Shown one piece after another: positions 52,251-62,497 of a DNA stretch of 64,000 nucleotides. How positions within the stretch are numbered: the stretch's first letter is position 1; every line of letters starts with the position of its first letter. The DNA is from Hydrogenophaga pseudoflava (lineage in GTDB: Bacteria > Pseudomonadota > Gammaproteobacteria > Burkholderiales > Burkholderiaceae_C). Under the pieces are notes generated by a model. That model did no database searches. It was given only the letters and a program-made list of their open reading frames with translations, and had not been told where the DNA came from. The stretch is taken from contig NZ_JAVHJP010000001.1 of assembly GCF_031020795.1 (NCBI RefSeq), positions 470,751 through 534,750 on the forward strand, given 5' to 3'. The position numbers were made by a program, and so were the translations under genes.

Positions 52251-54995
52251 GTGCCCAAATCCATCCGCCATACCCCCTTGTTCGGGACCATGACCGCCTC
52301 CGGTGTCATCGGTCGCAGAGGAACTTCGCGGTTACATGCCGTGGCAGCAGCAGCCCTGCTGTCTGCCGGCCTGATGCAGCACAACGACGCGCTTGCGCTT
52401 GCGTTGGGCCGCGTGGCGGTGCAGTCCTCGCTGGGCGAGCCTTTGCGGGCCGAGGTGGATGTGCTGGAAATCACACCCGAAGAGGCTGCCAGCCTGCGGG
52501 TCGGGCTGGCAGCACCGGAAGCTTTCAGGTCCTCGGGCATGGAGCTGAGTTCGGCCATTGCCGGTCTTCAGATCACCCTACAGCGCCGCGCAGACGGTCG
52601 CGCCTACCTGAGCGTGGTGGGATCACGCCCTGTCAATGAACCTTTCGTCGACATGGTGCTGGAAGCCAACTGGGCGTCCGGTCGCATGGTCCGTGAATAC
52701 ACCCTGTTGCTGGACCCACCCAAGAACACGGCCGCGGCGCCAGCACCGCTCAACGCCGCAGCGTCGGCCCCTGCGCCGGCCGCTCGCAACAACGGCACTG
52801 CGGCACCCGGCGCCCAGGCCCGCCCAACCACACCGCCGGCCGCTTCAGCCCCGAAGCAAGACAAGCCCGCAGCAGCGCCTGCGGCGGCCAGACCGCCGGC
52901 CAACCCTGCAGCGGAAGGCCCGTCCCGGCAGGTGACCACCAAGGCTGGAGATACCGCCGGCCGCATCGCAGCGGCCAACCTGCCCGCGAACGCATCGCTG
53001 GACCAGATGCTGGTGGCCATGCTGCGGGCGAATCCGCAGGCCTTCATCGGCAGCAACGTCAACCGCATGAAGGCAGGCGCGATCCTGAACCTGCCGACCG
53101 ATGCAGCGTCCATCGACGTGTCCGACGGTGAGGCCAAGCGCATCGTGGCGGCCCAGAGCCGCGACTTCAACGAGTTTCGCCGGCGTCTGGCGGGCGCGGC
53201 TCCAGATGCCGCGGTGGCCGCATCCGACCGCCAGGCTTCTGGCAAGGTGCAGACCGAGGTGGAAGACAAAAAGCCTGCGCAGTCGGCCCAGGACAAGCTG
53301 ACGCTGTCCAAGGGCGCGGTGGCGGGCCAGGGCGCCAAGGAAGCCAAGATTGCCCAGGAGCGCCAGGCCAAAGAAGCGTCGACCCGTGTGGCGGAGTTGT
53401 CCCGCAACATCGACGAACTGTCCAAGCTCGGGCCCGCCGCGGCATCGGGCGCGCCAGCGGCCCCCGCCGCCAAGCCGGCCGCCGGCAGCGCGGCGCCATC
53501 CCTGCCTGTGGGCGGACCGGCCGCCGCTCCCGCTCCGGCAACAGCACCTGCACCTGCACCTGCACCTGCACCTGCACCTGCACCTGCACCTGCACCTGCA
53601 CCTGCGCCAGCCGCCGCAGCGACCGCCTCAGCCCCGGTGGCCACGCCTGCAACACCAACCCCTGCGCCGAAGCCCGCACCTGCCGCTGCAGCACCGGCAG
53701 CCGCCGAGCCCACTGCTCCTGCCCCTGCCCCTGCCCCCGCGCCCAAGCCGCGCCCGGCACCCGCGCCTGCACCCGTCGAAGAACCTTCGTTTGTCGACCA
53801 GCTGATGGAGAACCCTCTGGTGCTGCCAGGCGCTGGCGCCCTGCTGGCCTTGCTGGGTGGCTTTGCGTTCTATCGCATGCGCCAGAAGAAGAAGGGCAAT
53901 GGCGTGGACAGCTCTTTCCTGGAAAGCCGTTTGCAGCCCGACTCGTTCTTCGGTTCCAGCGGCGGTCAGCGCATCGACACCAACGAAGCCACCGCGTCCG
54001 GTTCGTCGATGGTGTATTCGCCCAGCCAGCTCGATGCCGCTGGTGACGTCGACCCCGTGGCGGAGGCCGACGTCTATCTCGCGTACGGCCGGGACCTGCA
54101 GGCAGAGGAGATCCTCAAGGAGGCGATGCGCAGCGCGCCGACCAGGGTCGCCATTCACAACAAGCTGCTTGAGATCTATGCCAAGCGCCGCGACTCCAAG
54201 GCCTTCGAAGTGGTCGCCACGGAAGCCTATGCACTCACCCAGGGCCAAGGGCCGGAGTGGGAGCATGCATGCGAGCTGGGCAAGGAGCTGGATCCGTCCA
54301 ACCCGCTCTACCAGCCTGGCGGGAGCCCGGTCGCCAAGCCCGGCGCCGCGGTGCCGGTGGCAGCAGCCAGCGTCACCATCCCGTTCGGCAGCAGCACGCT
54401 GGGGGACAACGCCAAATCGGGCGAGCCAGGCGATCTGGATCTCGATCTGGACTTCATGGAAGTGTCCTCGCGTGCACCACTGGCCGCCGCCAACGGAGCG
54501 AACGACGCCCCGGTCTCGGCGATGGACGATCTGTCCCAGACCGACGCGCTGACCTCGGAGCCGGCCAAACTGGCCGACCCGGCCTCCAGGCCCATGGACT
54601 TCGACCTCGACTTCCCGTCCGACCCCATGCCACTCACCTCGGCGCCCGCTGCTGCGGTTCAGCAGCCGACCTTCGAAGATGGCGAGGTCCTGCCCGACTT
54701 CGACATCGCGGCACCGGCCGGTGCGCCCGCAGCCGCACCCGCTTCGCCCGAACTGATGTCCTTTGACCTCGGCGACCTGAGTCTCGATCTGAACGGCAAA
54801 CCCGAGTCCGGCGATCCGCTGGCTGGCGCTGAGCTCGGAGCGGAGAGCCCTCTGGAAACCAAGCTTTCGCTGGCAGAAGAATTCCGTGCCATCGGTGACT
54901 TGGAAGGCGCGCGTTCCCTGGCCGAAGAGGTTCTGGCCGAAGCCTCGGGCTCTCTCAAGACCAAGGCCAACGCCTTCCTGGCAGACCTGTCCTGA
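52251..54995 (+). CDS. fimV: FimV/HubP-type polar landmark protein
   Basis: A 914-residue inner-membrane protein of the FimV family, which organises cell-pole functions such as type IV pili and twitching. A signal-like N terminus leads to the FimV domain (ALGRVAVQSSLGEPLRAEVDVLEI, about 50-155), a Pro/Ala linker, a LysM domain for peptidoglycan binding (about 225-285), a long Ala/Pro-rich region with an exact hexamer repeat, one membrane helix (LVLPGAGALLALLGGFAFYRM, about 525-542), an acidic cytoplasmic part with TPR-like helices, and the conserved C-terminal domain (LSLAEEFRAIGDLEGARSLAEEVLAEA). The start is a GTG at 52251; an ATG at 52290 is possible. Confidence 0.92.
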   Translation: MPKSIRHTPLFGTMTASGVIGRRGTSRLHAVAAAALLSAGLMQHNDALALALGRVAVQSSLGEPLRAEVDVLEITPEEAASLRVGLAAPEAFRSSGMELSSAIAGLQITLQRRADGRAYLSVVGSRPVNEPFVDMVLEANWASGRMVREYTLLLDPPKNTAAAPAPLNAAASAPAPAARNNGTAAPGAQARPTTPPAASAPKQDKPAAAPAAARPPANPAAEGPSRQVTTKAGDTAGRIAAANLPANASLDQMLVAMLRANPQAFIGSNVNRMKAGAILNLPTDAASIDVSDGEAKRIVAAQSRDFNEFRRRLAGAAPDAAVAASDRQASGKVQTEVEDKKPAQSAQDKLTLSKGAVAGQGAKEAKIAQERQAKEASTRVAELSRNIDELSKLGPAAASGAPAAPAAKPAAGSAAPSLPVGGPAAAPAPATAPAPAPAPAPAPAPAPAPAPAPAAAATASAPVATPATPTPAPKPAPAAAAPAAAEPTAPAPAPAPAPKPRPAPAPAPVEEPSFVDQLMENPLVLPGAGALLALLGGFAFYRMRQKKKGNGVDSSFLESRLQPDSFFGSSGGQRIDTNEATASGSSMVYSPSQLDAAGDVDPVAEADVYLAYGRDLQAEEILKEAMRSAPTRVAIHNKLLEIYAKRRDSKAFEVVATEAYALTQGQGPEWEHACELGKELDPSNPLYQPGGSPVAKPGAAVPVAAASVTIPFGSSTLGDNAKSGEPGDLDLDLDFMEVSSRAPLAAANGANDAPVSAMDDLSQTDALTSEPAKLADPASRPMDFDLDFPSDPMPLTSAPAAAVQQPTFEDGEVLPDFDIAAPAGAPAAAPASPELMSFDLGDLSLDLNGKPESGDPLAGAELGAESPLETKLSLAEEFRAIGDLEGARSLAEEVLAEASGSLKTKANAFLADLS
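53544..53603 (+). repeat. Ten perfect GCACCT hexamers in fimV
   Basis: Ten uninterrupted copies of the 6-nt unit encode alternating Ala-Pro in the periplasmic linker of FimV, with degenerate copies on both sides. Being a multiple of three, copy-number slippage would only change linker length and keep the frame. Confidence 0.9.
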
Positions 54996-55066
54996 TCCCC
55001 GCGCCTTTCTCATCCTCCTCCGATGCGCCCACACCGGCCCTTCCGCCGGCCGGTGGGCGCATCGCA

Positions 55067-55840
55067 TTGGGCGTGTCCTACAACGGCCGTGCCTACGATG
55101 GCTGGCAGAGCCAGCCCAGCGGCCACACGGTGCAGGACAAGCTCGAAAAGGCCCTGGCACGCCTGCTGGACGTGCCTGCGGTGAACACGCTTTGCGCCGG
55201 GCGCACGGACGCGGGGGTACACGGTCTGAACCAGGTGGTGCACTTCGACAGCCCGCTGGAGCGACCCGAGAATGCCTGGGTGCGCGGCACCAACAGCTTT
55301 TTGCCGCCCGACATTGCCGTGCAATGGGCCCGCGCCGTGCCGCAGGGCTTTCACGCCCGCGCCAGCGCCACCGGCCGTCGCTATGCGTATGTGTTGCTGG
55401 AATCCCCTGTCCGGCCCAGCGTGGACCAGGGACAGGTGGGCTGGGTGTTCCGGCCGCTTGACCAGGCAGCCATGGACGCCGCCGTGGCCCATCTGCTCGG
55501 GGAACACGACTTCACCTCGTTCCGCGCCTCGTCCTGCCAGGCGCACAGCCCGGTCAAGGACATGCGGCGCATCAGTATCGCCCGCCGTGGCGCCTACTGG
55601 CGCTTCGAGTTCGAGGCCTCGGCCTTCCTGCACCACATGATCCGCAACATCATGGGTTGCCTGATCTCGGTGGGCACGGGCAACAGGGCGCCGCGGTGGA
55701 TGGCCGAGGTGCTGGCAGCAAGAAGCCGCGACGCGGCATCGCCCACCTTCTCCCCCGACGGGCTGTACTTTCTCGGACCGGTCTACGATCCGTCGTGGAA
55801 CATCCCCGACCGGACACCTGCCTTCGACTGGTTGCCCTGA
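55067..55840 (+). CDS. truA: tRNA pseudouridine(38-40) synthase TruA
   Basis: Makes pseudouridine at positions 38-40 of the tRNA anticodon arm. The catalytic Asp is in CAGRTDAGVHGLNQVVHF, with GVSYNGRAYDGWQSQPSG at the start and FLHHMIRNIMGCLISVG near the end. From the listed TTG the protein has 257 residues, but the usual RIALGVSYNG beginning extends a few codons upstream (GGRIA is encoded before the TTG) and no ATG or GTG lies in frame between that and fimV. The true start is therefore uncertain, perhaps a rarer codon up to 54992. It is 72 nt after fimV and 5 nt before trpF. Confidence 0.93.
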   Translation: MGVSYNGRAYDGWQSQPSGHTVQDKLEKALARLLDVPAVNTLCAGRTDAGVHGLNQVVHFDSPLERPENAWVRGTNSFLPPDIAVQWARAVPQGFHARASATGRRYAYVLLESPVRPSVDQGQVGWVFRPLDQAAMDAAVAHLLGEHDFTSFRASSCQAHSPVKDMRRISIARRGAYWRFEFEASAFLHHMIRNIMGCLISVGTGNRAPRWMAEVLAARSRDAASPTFSPDGLYFLGPVYDPSWNIPDRTPAFDWLP

Positions 55841-55845
55841 TCCCC

Positions 55846-56520
55846 ATGCACCACCGCACCCGAATCAAGATCTGCGGCCTCACGCGCGAGGCCGACGTGG
55901 ACGCAGCCGCACAGACCGGCGCCGACGCGATCGGTTTCGTGCTGTATCCGCAAAGCCCGCGCTTCGTCAGCCCCGAGCGCGCGGGGGAACTGGCGCGCCG
56001 GCTGCCGCCCTTCGTGGCGCCGGTGCTGCTCTTCGTGAACGCCAGCCCCGAGTTCATCGCCCGCGGCGTGAACGCGGTGCCCAACGCGCTGCTGCAGTTC
56101 CACGGCGACGAGACGCCGGCCGATTGCGTCGCCGCAGGGCGCCCGTTCATCCGCGCCGCGCGCATTCCCCCGGGGCCGGCCGGCGCGGGCTTCGATCTTC
56201 TAAAATACGCTGCTGATTTCTCCGCAGCGCAGGCCATCCTGCTCGACGCCCATGTCGAGGGTTACGGCGGCGGCGGTCAATCCTTCGACTGGAATGCCTT
56301 CCCTTGGTCACATCCGCTACTAAACGCCAGCTCTCGCCTCGTTTTGTCTGGTGGACTCACGCCTGCAAACGTGACCGATGGCATTCGCCTCGTGCGGCCC
56401 TGGGCCGTTGACGTGAGCTCCGGCGTCGAGCTGTCCAAAGGTATCAAGGACGCCGACAGGATGCTCGCCTTCGTGGCCGCCGTGCGCGCGGCCGATGCAC
56501 AGACCTCCCGCCCCAGCTGA
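55846..56520 (+). CDS. trpF: Phosphoribosylanthranilate isomerase
   Basis: Third step of tryptophan synthesis: isomerises phosphoribosylanthranilate to the CdRP form. A 224-residue TIM barrel with the catalytic Cys in KICGLT near the start and the Asp in LLDAHVEGYGGGGQSFDW; the phosphate-binding LSGGLTPANV and DVSSGVE follow. The ATG at 55846 lies 5 nt after truA. Two stretches near 56201 and 56275-56345 are less GC-rich than the rest, and the first holds a promoter-like box that could serve trpBA. trpB follows after 42 nt. Confidence 0.96.
   Translation: MHHRTRIKICGLTREADVDAAAQTGADAIGFVLYPQSPRFVSPERAGELARRLPPFVAPVLLFVNASPEFIARGVNAVPNALLQFHGDETPADCVAAGRPFIRAARIPPGPAGAGFDLLKYAADFSAAQAILLDAHVEGYGGGGQSFDWNAFPWSHPLLNASSRLVLSGGLTPANVTDGIRLVRPWAVDVSSGVELSKGIKDADRMLAFVAAVRAADAQTSRPS
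56201..56229 (+). promoter_or_regulatory. Promoter-like box and hairpin inside trpF
   Basis: TAAAAT (56201-56206) in otherwise GC-rich coding DNA is directly followed by a 6-bp hairpin, CGCTGC (56208-56213) with GCAGCG (56224-56229). It could be an internal promoter for trpB and trpA. No -35 box is seen, so this is tentative. Confidence 0.25.
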
Positions 56521-56562
56521 CCCGTCTTCGGGTGGCTCGGGCCCAGCAACGAGACACCCCAC

Positions 56563-57855
56563 ATGGACACCAGCACCTACCAGCAACCCGACGCCCGCGG
56601 CCACTTCGGCATCTACGGTGGCAGCTTCGTGAGCGAGACGCTCACGCACGCCATCAACGAACTCAAGGCCGCCTACGCCAAGTACCAGAACGATCCAGAG
56701 TTCCTGGCCGAATTCCGCAAGGAACTGGCTCACTTCGTCGGCCGGCCGAGCCCGGTCTACCACGCCGAGCGCATGAGCCGCGAGGTCGGCGGCGCGCAGA
56801 TCTTCCTGAAACGCGAAGACCTCAACCACACCGGCGCGCACAAGATCAACAACGTGATCGGCCAGGCCATGCTCGCCAAGCGCATGGGCAAACCACGCGT
56901 GATCGCGGAAACCGGCGCGGGGCAGCACGGTGTGGCCACCGCCACCATCTGCGCCCGCTACGGCCTGGAATGCGTGGTCTACATGGGCAGTGAGGACGTC
57001 AAACGCCAGAGCCCCAACGTCTACCGCATGAAGCTGCTGGGCGCCACCGTGGTGCCGGTCGAGTCGGGCAGCAAGACGCTGAAGGACGCGCTGAACGAAG
57101 CCATGCGCGACTGGGTCGCCAACGTGGACAACACCTTCTACATCATCGGCACCGTGGCCGGCCCGCACCCCTATCCGATGATGGTGCGCGACTTCCAGAG
57201 CGTGATCGGCAACGAGTGCCTGGTGCAGATGCCGCAGATACTCAAAGAGGCGGGCTGCGAAGGCGAGCAGCCCGACGCCGTGGTGGCCTGCGTGGGTGGC
57301 GGCAGCAACGCCATGGGCATCTTCTACCCCTACATCGAACACACCGGCACGCGCCTCATCGGTGTCGAAGCGGCTGGTGAAGGCCTGGACAGCGGCAAGC
57401 ACTCGGCCTCACTGCAGAAGGGCAGCCCTGGCGTGCTGCACGGCAACCGCACCTATGTGCTGCAGGACGACAACGGCCAGGTCACCGAGACGCACAGCGT
57501 CAGCGCCGGCCTGGACTACCCCGGCGTCGGCCCCGAACACGCCTTCCTCAAGGACATCGGCCGCGCCGAGTATGTCGGCATCACCGACCAGGAGGCGCTC
57601 GAGGCCTTCCACTACCTGTGCCGCACCGAGGGCATCATCCCCGCGCTCGAATCCAGCCACGCCGTGGCCTACGGCATGAAGCTGGCCAAGACGATGAAGC
57701 CCACGCAGTCGGTGCTGGTCAACCTCTCCGGCCGTGGCGACAAGGACATCGGTACCGTGGCCGATCTGTCGCAGGCCGATTTTTACTGCCGCCCCAGTTG
57801 CCGTGGCCAGTCCGTCAAGGGCGGTACCGAATCTGTTGTGAAGGTGTCCAAATGA
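56563..57855 (+). CDS. trpB: Tryptophan synthase beta chain
   Basis: PLP enzyme that condenses indole with serine to tryptophan. In 430 residues, the PLP lysine is in [18 protein letters not shown], the phosphate loop in [12 protein letters not shown] and the tunnel and catalytic region in [16 protein letters not shown]. Forms the alpha2-beta2 complex with TrpA, encoded next with a 4-nt overlap (ATGA), which supports balanced synthesis. It is the canonical TrpB1 type. The trp genes trpE, G, D and C are not in this window. Confidence 0.97.
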   Translation: MDTSTYQQPDARGHFGIYGGSFVSETLTHAINELKAAYAKYQNDPEFLAEFRKELAHFVGRPSPVYHAERMSREVGGAQIFLKREDLNHTGAHKINNVIGQAMLAKRMGKPRVIAETGAGQHGVATATICARYGLECVVYMGSEDVKRQSPNVYRMKLLGATVVPVESGSKTLKDALNEAMRDWVANVDNTFYIIGTVAGPHPYPMMVRDFQSVIGNECLVQMPQILKEAGCEGEQPDAVVACVGGGSNAMGIFYPYIEHTGTRLIGVEAAGEGLDSGKHSASLQKGSPGVLHGNRTYVLQDDNGQVTETHSVSAGLDYPGVGPEHAFLKDIGRAEYVGITDQEALEAFHYLCRTEGIIPALESSHAVAYGMKLAKTMKPTQSVLVNLSGRGDKDIGTVADLSQADFYCRPSCRGQSVKGGTESVVKVSK

Positions 57856-58661
57856 GCCGCATCGAAAAAACCCTGACCGATCTGAAGGCTCAGAATCGCA
57901 AGGCCCTGATCCCCTTCGTCACCGCCGGCTTCCCGTATGCCGACATCACACCCAAGCTCATGTACGGCATGGTCGAGGGCGGCGCCGACATCATCGAACT
58001 GGGCGTCCCGTTCTCCGACCCCTCGGCCGACGGCCCGGTGATCCAGAAGGCAGGCGACCGCGCGCTGTCGCTGGGCATCGGCCTGGCACAGGTGATCGCC
58101 ATGGTGCGCGAGTTCCGCAAGGACAACGACACCACGCCCGTCGTGCTGATGGGCTACGCCAACCCGATCGAGCGCTACGACCAGAAGCACGGTACGGGCA
58201 GCTTCGTGCGCGACGCCTCGACCGCCGGCGTGGACGGCGTGCTGGTGGTGGACTACCCGCCGGAAGAATGCGAAGACTTCGCCGCCGCACTGCGCGCTGC
58301 GAACATGGATCTGATCTTCCTGCTGGCCCCGACCTCGACCGACGAGCGCATGGCGCAGGTCGCCCGCGTGGCCAGCGGCTATGTCTACTACGTCTCGCTC
58401 AAGGGCGTGACCGGAGCCGGCACCCTGGACGTGGGCCAGGTCGAGGCCATGCTGCCGCGCATCCGCGCGCACGTGAGCATCCCGGTCGGGGTCGGGTTCG
58501 GCATCCGCGATGCGGACACGGCCAAGGCCATCGGTCAGTCCGCGGACGCCGTCGTGATCGGCAGCAAGATCATCCAGCTGATCGAGGACGAGCCCTTCGA
58601 GAAGGTGGTGCCGGTGGCGGCGCACTTTCTGCGGGGCATCCGCAAGGCTTTGGATGCCTGA
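57852..58661 (+). CDS. trpA: Tryptophan synthase alpha chain
   Basis: Cleaves indole-3-glycerol phosphate to indole and glyceraldehyde 3-phosphate and passes indole to TrpB. The 269-residue TIM barrel has the catalytic Glu in [19 protein letters not shown], the second catalytic Asp in the [13 protein letters not shown] area, and the phosphate site [15 protein letters not shown]. The ATG overlaps the trpB stop; the longer frame upstream is shadow. accD follows after 40 nt, the typical betaproteobacterial order. Confidence 0.97.
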   Translation: MSRIEKTLTDLKAQNRKALIPFVTAGFPYADITPKLMYGMVEGGADIIELGVPFSDPSADGPVIQKAGDRALSLGIGLAQVIAMVREFRKDNDTTPVVLMGYANPIERYDQKHGTGSFVRDASTAGVDGVLVVDYPPEECEDFAAALRAANMDLIFLLAPTSTDERMAQVARVASGYVYYVSLKGVTGAGTLDVGQVEAMLPRIRAHVSIPVGVGFGIRDADTAKAIGQSADAVVIGSKIIQLIEDEPFEKVVPVAAHFLRGIRKALDA

Positions 58662-58701
58662 ACTGTCCATGGTTTAATCCCGCGTCGTTTAGGAGAAGTA
58701 C

Positions 58702-59580
58702 ATGTCCTGGCTTGAAAAACTGCTGCCGCCCAAGATCACGCACACCGACCCGGCCGAGCGCCGCAGCGTGCCCGAAGGCCTGTGGATCAAGTGCCCCAGC
58801 TGCGAGGCCGTGCTCTACAAGACCGACCTGGAAAAGAACCAGAATGTCTGCCCGCACTGCAGTCACCACCACCGCATCGGCGCCCGCGCGCGCCTGAACG
58901 CCTTCCTGGATGCCGAGGGTCGCTATGAGTTGGCGCAGGAGGTGCTGCCGGTCGACGCTCTGAAGTTCAAGGACAGCCGCAAGTACCCCGAACGCCTGAA
59001 GGAAGCCCTGGAAACCACGGGCGAGACCGACGCGCTGATCGTCATGGGCGGTGCGGTGCAGGGCATCAGCCTGGTGGTGGCCTGCTTCGAGTTCGATTTC
59101 ATGGGCGGCTCCATGGGTTCCGTCGTGGGTGAGCGCTTCGTGCGGGGTGTCGAAGAAGCCATTGCCCAGAAAGTGCCCTTTGTCTGCTTCACCGCCACCG
59201 GTGGCGCGCGCATGCAGGAGGGCCTGCTCTCTCTGATGCAGATGGCCAAGACCAACGCGGCGCTGACCCGCCTGGCCAAGAAGAACCTGCCCTACATCAG
59301 CGTGCTGACCGACCCGACCATGGGCGGCGTGTCCGCCGGCTTCGCCTTCGTGGGCGACGTGGTGATCGCCGAGCCCAAGGCGCTGATCGGCTTCGCCGGC
59401 CCGCGCGTGATCGAGAACACGGTGCGCGTGAAGCTGCCCGAAGGCTTCCAGCGTGCCGAGTTCCTGCAGACCAAGGGTGCGGTGGACTTCATCTGTGACC
59501 GCCGCGAACTGCGTCGGACCGTGGCCAGCACCCTGGCCATGCTGCAGCGCCAGAGCGCCGACGCGGTGGTACCGGATTGA
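58702..59580 (+). CDS. accD: Acetyl-CoA carboxylase carboxyltransferase subunit beta
   Basis: Beta subunit of the carboxyltransferase that makes malonyl-CoA for fatty-acid synthesis, acting with AccA. In 292 residues it has the N-terminal zinc ribbon C31-x2-C34 and C50-x2-C53 (KCPSC, CPHC) and the crotonase-like core ([44 protein letters not shown]). AGGAG lies 8 nt before the ATG. Linkage to trpBA is usual for the order. The stop overlaps the TTG of the next gene by 4 nt. Confidence 0.97.
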   Translation: MSWLEKLLPPKITHTDPAERRSVPEGLWIKCPSCEAVLYKTDLEKNQNVCPHCSHHHRIGARARLNAFLDAEGRYELAQEVLPVDALKFKDSRKYPERLKEALETTGETDALIVMGGAVQGISLVVACFEFDFMGGSMGSVVGERFVRGVEEAIAQKVPFVCFTATGGARMQEGLLSLMQMAKTNAALTRLAKKNLPYISVLTDPTMGGVSAGFAFVGDVVIAEPKALIGFAGPRVIENTVRVKLPEGFQRAEFLQTKGAVDFICDRRELRRTVASTLAMLQRQSADAVVPD

Positions 59581-60236
59581 GCGAAGCGCCGCTGACGCTG
59601 GACCAGCTGCCGCTGTTTCCGCTGCAGACCGTTCTGTTCCCCGGCGGTTGGATGCCGCTGCGCATCTTCGAGGTGCGCTACCTCGACATGATCAAGCGCT
59701 GCCACGCGGCGGGCGCCCCGTTTGGCGTGGTCTGCCTCAGCGAGGGCAGCGAGGTACGGCGCGCCGACCCGGGCTCGCCCGACGGTTTTGCGCACGAGGC
59801 GTTTCACCAGATCGGCACCATCGCCCGCATCGAGCAGATCGAGCACCCCCAGGCGGGTCTGATGCTCATCCACTGCCGCGGCCAGCAGCGCTTCCACATC
59901 ACCTCCAGCCGCCGCCTGCCTCATGGACTGTGGGTGGCCGACGTGCAACTCGACGAGCCGGAACGGGTCGTGGCAGTGCCCGACCACCTGCGCAGCACGC
60001 GAGACGCCCTGCAGCGGGTGCTGGCCAACCTGCGCGAGCGCGAACCCGGGGCCATGAACGAACTGCCGCTCCAGCCACCCTACCAGTGGGACGACAGCGG
60101 CTGGGTCGCCAACCGCTGGATCGAGCTGCTGCCGGCGCCGGCCGATCTCAAACAGCGGCTGATGGCACTGGACAACCCGATGCTGCGACTGGAGCTGGTC
60201 TCCGACCTGCTCGACAAGTTGGGTGTCGAGCGGTAG
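59577..60236 (+). CDS. LON substrate-binding-domain protein
   Basis: A 219-residue protein with the N-terminal domain of Lon proteases alone: [32 protein letters not shown] at the start, [14 protein letters not shown] and [24 protein letters not shown]. There is no ATPase or peptidase part. Such proteins are common in bacteria with no established role; protein recognition is presumed. It begins with TTG overlapping the accD stop (TTGA), so it is coupled to accD. It converges on nagZ with no gap. Confidence 0.9.
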   Translation: MSEAPLTLDQLPLFPLQTVLFPGGWMPLRIFEVRYLDMIKRCHAAGAPFGVVCLSEGSEVRRADPGSPDGFAHEAFHQIGTIARIEQIEHPQAGLMLIHCRGQQRFHITSSRRLPHGLWVADVQLDEPERVVAVPDHLRSTRDALQRVLANLREREPGAMNELPLQPPYQWDDSGWVANRWIELLPAPADLKQRLMALDNPMLRLELVSDLLDKLGVER

Positions 60237-61328
60237 TCAGGGCAGCAGGCTCAGCGCGTGCATGTAGCGCGCGCTGACCATCAGACTGTCCCAGTCGATG
60301 GCCTGGCCCTGCGGCAGCAGCGCCTGCCGCCGCTCCTCGCTGGAGGGGTTGGGCACCCAATCGCCTTGCAACAGGGCCTTGGACAAGGCCTCGATCGCTT
60401 CGTCGATCGGAGTGCCGCCGTCCACCACGCTCTGGTTGCACAGCAGCACCATGTCCCCCCCGGCGCCGAGCGCCGCCAGCGCCGCCTCGGTGAAGCTCAC
60501 GCTGCGGCCGTCGATGTGGCGCGCGGCCTCCATGCTCAGGTCGTCGCTGAAGATCGCGCCGGTGAACCCCAGGCGGTGCCGCAACACCTCCTGCAGCCAG
60601 CGTGGTGAAAAGCCGGCCGGCCGGCTGTCCACCTTCGGATAGATCACGTGCGCCGGCATCACGGCGTCCAGGCTGGCCGACAGCCAGCCGTAGGGCGCCG
60701 CGTCGTCGGCCAGGATGGCCTTGAGGCTGCGACGGTCGACGGGGATGGCCAGGTGGGAGTCGGCCCTGACAAAACCGTGGCCAGGGAAGTGCTTCCCGCA
60801 GTTGCCCATGCCGCTGGTGCGCAGGCCGTGCATCAGCGCCTGCGCCAACACCGCCACCATGCGCGGATCGCGGCCGAACGAGCGATCCCCGATGACCGAG
60901 CTTTCGCCGTAGTCCAGATCAAGCACCGGCGTGAAGCTCAGGTCGACGCCGCAGGCGCGCAGCTCGGCACCGAGCACGTAGCCGGCCGCCGTGGCGGCAT
61001 TGGTCGCCCGCATCGCAGAGCCACCGGCCCCCTCCCCCTTCTGGGGCGGCGACAGCCACAGCCGACCGAACGCGGCCATGGGAGGCAGGTGGGTGAATCC
61101 GTCGGTGCGGAAACGCTGTACGCGTCCGCCCTCATGGTCGACCGCAATCAGCAGATCGGGCCGCACCGCCTTGACCTGGGCACACAACCCTGTGAGCTGC
61201 TCCCGGCTGCGCCAGTTGCGACCAAACAGGATGAGGCCGCCGACCAGGGGATGCGCCAGGCGCTGGCGGTCGGTGTCGGTCAGTTCGATTCCGGCGACGT
61301 CGATGATCAGGGGAGCGTGTGTGTGCAT
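60237..61328 (-). CDS. nagZ: Beta-N-acetylhexosaminidase NagZ
   Basis: Cytoplasmic family 3 glycosidase that removes N-acetylglucosamine from muropeptides during cell-wall recycling, which in many Gram-negatives feeds AmpC induction. The 363 residues include [14 protein letters not shown], the KHFPGHG catalytic loop (His) and the nucleophile Asp in [11 protein letters not shown]. An unusual stretch ([11 protein letters not shown], around residues 93-103) coincides with a GC repeat in the DNA and seems to be an in-frame insertion in a surface loop. One base separates it from acpS. Confidence 0.95.
   Translation of the reverse strand: MHTHAPLIIDVAGIELTDTDRQRLAHPLVGGLILFGRNWRSREQLTGLCAQVKAVRPDLLIAVDHEGGRVQRFRTDGFTHLPPMAAFGRLWLSPPQKGEGAGGSAMRATNAATAAGYVLGAELRACGVDLSFTPVLDLDYGESSVIGDRSFGRDPRMVAVLAQALMHGLRTSGMGNCGKHFPGHGFVRADSHLAIPVDRRSLKAILADDAAPYGWLSASLDAVMPAHVIYPKVDSRPAGFSPRWLQEVLRHRLGFTGAIFSDDLSMEAARHIDGRSVSFTEAALAALGAGGDMVLLCNQSVVDGGTPIDEAIEALSKALLQGDWVPNPSSEERRQALLPQGQAIDWDSLMVSARYMHALSLLP
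61026..61055. repeat. GC repeat unit inside nagZ
   Basis: CCCCTCCCCCTTCTGGGG with its flanks resembles the C5-TTTCA-G5 unit at 6246-6260 and the GGCGGC that follows it. In frame it codes for the extra [11 protein letters not shown] loop of NagZ. It is probably a small mobile palindromic repeat that landed in the gene. Confidence 0.5.
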
Positions 61329-61329
61329 G

Positions 61330-61722
61330 TCAGTCTCTTTCCACCACCACGAAGCTGGCCGCGTAGTCGGTTTCGTCGGTCACTGTCACATGGGCGCGCA
61401 GGCGCTGGGCCTCGAACCAGGTCTTGAGATCGCCATGGAGCACGATCACCGGCTGGCCACTGGACAGGTTGAGGATTTCGCAGCGCCGCCAGGTCATCGG
61501 CGTGCGCATGCCCAGACCGATGGCCTTGGAAAACGCTTCCTTCGCAGAGAACCGCGTCGCCAGGTAGCGCAGCCCGCGCCCGGGCCAGCGTTCGCTGCGT
61601 CGCTGCCAGATCGCCAGCTCCTGCTCACCCAGCACCTTCTGCACGAAGCGCTCGCCCTGGCGCTCGAAGGTGGCCTCGATGCGCCGGATGTCGCAGACGT
61701 CGGTGCCGATGCCGAAGATCAT
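61330..61722 (-). CDS. acpS: Holo-[acyl-carrier-protein] synthase
   Basis: Transfers 4'-phosphopantetheine from CoA to acyl carrier protein. At 130 residues it is the usual size, with the metal-binding [13 protein letters not shown] start (Asp) and [18 protein letters not shown], where E and K are catalytic. The ATG at 61722 overlaps the pdxJ stop by 4 nt. The order era-recO-pdxJ-acpS is conserved in proteobacteria. Confidence 0.96.
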   Translation of the reverse strand: MIFGIGTDVCDIRRIEATFERQGERFVQKVLGEQELAIWQRRSERWPGRGLRYLATRFSAKEAFSKAIGLGMRTPMTWRRCEILNLSSGQPVIVLHGDLKTWFEAQRLRAHVTVTDETDYAASFVVVERD

Positions 61723-62495
61723 CGGGACGCTTCGGCGATGCAGCGGTTGTAGTCGGTCACGGTGGCGGCGTAACCCAGCTCCAGCGCATCGGCGATCAGG
61801 GCGTGGCCGATGGACACCTCGCTCACGCCGGGCACGGTGCGCAGAAACGCGGTGAGGTTTTCGCGGTTGAGGTCGTGGCCCGCGTTCACACCCAGCCCCG
61901 CCTCCAGCGCCGCCTGCGCGGCGGCCCGGTAGCACTCCAGCTGATGTGCGCGGTCGGGCGTGTGCCAGGCGGCAGCGTAGGGCTCGGTGTAGAGCTCCAC
62001 CCGGTCGGCCCCCACGGCCCTGGCCGCCGCCATCTGCGCCGGCTCCGGGTCCATGAAGAGACTCACACGGGCACCCAGGGCCTGTGCCTGCGCAATCACG
62101 GGCCGCAGCCGGTCGGCGTCCTGCGGAAAGCTCCAGCCATGGTCGCTGGTGAACTGGCCTTCGCTGTCGGGCACGAAAGTCAGCTGGTGCAGCGGCAGAG
62201 CACGCGCCTTGACTTCACGCGCAACGTCCATGAGGTTGTGGAACGGGTTGCCCTCGATGTTGTATTCCCGGTCGGGCCAGGCCTGCATCAGCTCGGCCAG
62301 CTCAAAGACGTCGTGCCGGCGGATGTGGCGCTCGTCCGGCCGCGGGTGCACCGTGATGCCCCGCGCGCCGGACTGTAGGCACAGCGTCGCGGCGCGGGTC
62401 ACGGACGGAATGCCCAGGTGGCGCGTGTTGCGCACCAGCGCGACCTTGTTGAGATTGACCGACAGCGCGGTCGGGTGGGAAGCAGCGTGGGCCAT
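61719..62495 (-). CDS. pdxJ: Pyridoxine 5'-phosphate synthase
   Basis: Last step of the DXP-dependent vitamin B6 route: joins 1-deoxyxylulose 5-phosphate and aminoacetone phosphate into PNP. In 258 residues the barrel shows [36 protein letters not shown] (catalytic His region), YNIEGNPF (catalytic Glu) and [12 protein letters not shown]. Two bases separate it from recO upstream and it overlaps acpS downstream, so it is part of a tight operon. Confidence 0.97.
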   Translation of the reverse strand: MAHAASHPTALSVNLNKVALVRNTRHLGIPSVTRAATLCLQSGARGITVHPRPDERHIRRHDVFELAELMQAWPDREYNIEGNPFHNLMDVAREVKARALPLHQLTFVPDSEGQFTSDHGWSFPQDADRLRPVIAQAQALGARVSLFMDPEPAQMAAARAVGADRVELYTEPYAAAWHTPDRAHQLECYRAAAQAALEAGLGVNAGHDLNRENLTAFLRTVPGVSEVSIGHALIADALELGYAATVTDYNRCIAEASR

Positions 62496-62497
62496 GG

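Noticed and set aside
60237..61328. nagZ as a pseudogene because of the odd [11 protein letters not shown] loop
   Set aside because: The frame is intact, all catalytic motifs are present and the insertion keeps the frame in what is probably a surface loop.
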